Source: Bacteroides sp.
GTDB taxonomy: Bacteria > Bacteroidota > Bacteroidia > Bacteroidales > Bacteroidaceae
Direction: 5' to 3'
Assembly (NCBI GenBank): GCA_017471925.1
Contig: JAFURM010000050.1
Coordinates: forward strand, 1 to 40,045
DNA length: 40,045 bases
Numbering within the stretch: position 1 is the stretch's first letter; the number at the start of each line of letters is the position of its first letter. The position numbers and the translations under genes were made by a program. Positions 39,232 to 40,045 of this stretch are shown here, piece by piece. The notes beneath the pieces were generated by a model that was not told the origin of the DNA, made no database searches, and saw nothing but the letters and a program-made list of their open reading frames with translations.

Positions 39232-40045
39232 ATGAAGAAACATGCTGAACTCAACTTGTTGCTGGCAGCCGTTGTGTTTGCCGCTTGCAGCAACAACGAC
39301 ATCCTGCCCGATACCCCTGCCGTAGGGCGTCACCTGCTTTTCAACGGAAGTGCGGGCAACGACAATGCCGCCACACGTGCCATGTGGGAGGACTACAACA
39401 ACGGCAAGCTCACCTTTGCGTGGGAGTATGACTCTACGGCCACAACGTCCGAGCTGAAGATGGCATTTACCAAAACAGACGGTAGTTATTTGAAGACTAT
39501 CAAGGGTAATCCGGTTGCAGACATGAGGATTCTGCGACACAGCGATTCTGAGAAAGCCGGTGACAGCCATTGGGCAGAATTTGAGGACATAGAAGGCTTT
39601 GACCCCACTATGCCCGACAGTTACTATGACGGCCACACCGTCCATGCCGTCACACCTATTAACGATGTCAACGACTCAGAGGCAAATGTTACCGTTGGCG
39701 ATGATAATAAAGGTACCTTCACCGCCACCCTCAAGATGCCGACCACCTTCACCCAGTCGGGAAAGAACAACTTGAAGCACTTGAGCGACTATCTGTATAT
39801 GTATGCCGAGAGTGTCCTTGCCAATGGTACGGCATCGCTCACTTTCGAACACCTTGCAGCATACGTCCGCTTCAAGGTCCAGAACAAGCGAGAAGATTAC
39901 GCCGATCTCTATACTGTGAAAATGGAGGTGGTGGATGCCGAGAACAATGCCGCGCCTGCTTCGGGTATCAGTGCCGCTTACACTGCTGACGGCTTTACCT
40001 ACACCCCGGCAACAGCCGGTACCGGCATAGAGGTGAAAATTACCG
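39232..40045 (+). CDS. Fimbrillin-like lipoprotein, 3' end cut by window
   Basis: The frame is open for 271 codons to the window end. It begins with a lipoprotein signal peptide MKKHAELNLLLAAVVFAAC, with SNND after the Cys, compatible with surface export. The body has the layout of fimbrillin/Mfa-like proteins: RAMWEDYNNGKLTFAWEYD, then LSDYLYMYAES and ASLTFEHLAAYVRFKVQNK, which match the conserved strands of the family (TLSHLCSYLRF-like). Minor fimbrial tip or surface lipoprotein is likely. Confidence 0.75.
   Translation, partial: MKKHAELNLLLAAVVFAACSNNDILPDTPAVGRHLLFNGSAGNDNAATRAMWEDYNNGKLTFAWEYDSTATTSELKMAFTKTDGSYLKTIKGNPVADMRILRHSDSEKAGDSHWAEFEDIEGFDPTMPDSYYDGHTVHAVTPINDVNDSEANVTVGDDNKGTFTATLKMPTTFTQSGKNNLKHLSDYLYMYAESVLANGTASLTFEHLAAYVRFKVQNKREDYADLYTVKMEVVDAENNAAPASGISAAYTADGFTYTPATAGTGIEVKIT

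Overview
This window comes from a member of the Bacteroidales, most probably a Bacteroidaceae relative; I cannot name the species. The evidence is the Bacteroidetes promoter form (a -33 TTTG-like box, about 20 bp, then TAnnTTTG) at several starts, the lack of strong Shine-Dalgarno sites, an HU-like protein followed by a tiny 'smalltalk' gene, a Nuo complex without NuoEFG, TonB-dependent and fimbrillin-like surface genes, and BspA-type repeats. The core genes (about 2-28 kb and 32-37 kb) are GC-rich. The 29.3-32.1 kb and 37-39 kb stretches are visibly more AT-rich and look accessory.

Layout. 0.5-1.4 kb: HU-like DNA-binding gene and smalltalk gene on the plus strand, then GC-rich tandem repeats and half of a MITE-like element. 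1.8-4.9 kb (minus strand): a polyprenol-phosphate mannosyltransferase-like gene, dihydroorotase (pyrC) and a standalone MetH-type reactivation-domain protein, with a clear promoter in front of the first. 5.0-15.2 kb (minus): nuoA-B-CD-H-I-J-K-L-M-N, a complex I without the NADH-oxidising module. nuoL carries an in-frame block of repeats. 15.3-15.7 kb: a small secreted cysteine-rich protein. 15.93-18.27 kb (minus): a histidine kinase and a sigma-54-type response regulator. 18.47-29.23 kb (plus, divergent): an efflux-type operon of TolC-like, HlyD-like, permease, ATPase, permease, permease. A sigma-54-like promoter and two matched dyads lie in the divergent gap, so the two-component pair very probably controls the transporter. 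29.3-32.1 kb: terminator, second copy of the MITE-like palindrome, a putative structured RNA or invertible segment, a 40-aa conserved peptide gene, a fimbrillin/BspA-like lipoprotein gene broken by two frameshifts, and an orphan ORF. 32.2-34.3 kb: tex (minus). 34.5-36.9 kb: a His-rich membrane protein gene fused out of frame, apparently by deletion, to a TonB-dependent receptor gene that has lost its signal peptide. 37.0-38.3 kb: AAA ATPase/DUF4143 gene (minus). 38.3-39.07 kb: tandem repeats, a perfect 18-bp hairpin, and a possible leader-peptide/terminator region. 39.07 kb to the end: a second copy of the short peptide plus fimbrillin-like lipoprotein pair, cut by the window end.

The most unusual features are the short-peptide/lipoprotein pairs, the alternative-pairing (or invertible) segment before the first pair, the in-frame repeat expansion in nuoL, the TCAAYTR heptamer tracts placed between genes, and the paired dyads with a sigma-54-like site ahead of the efflux operon.
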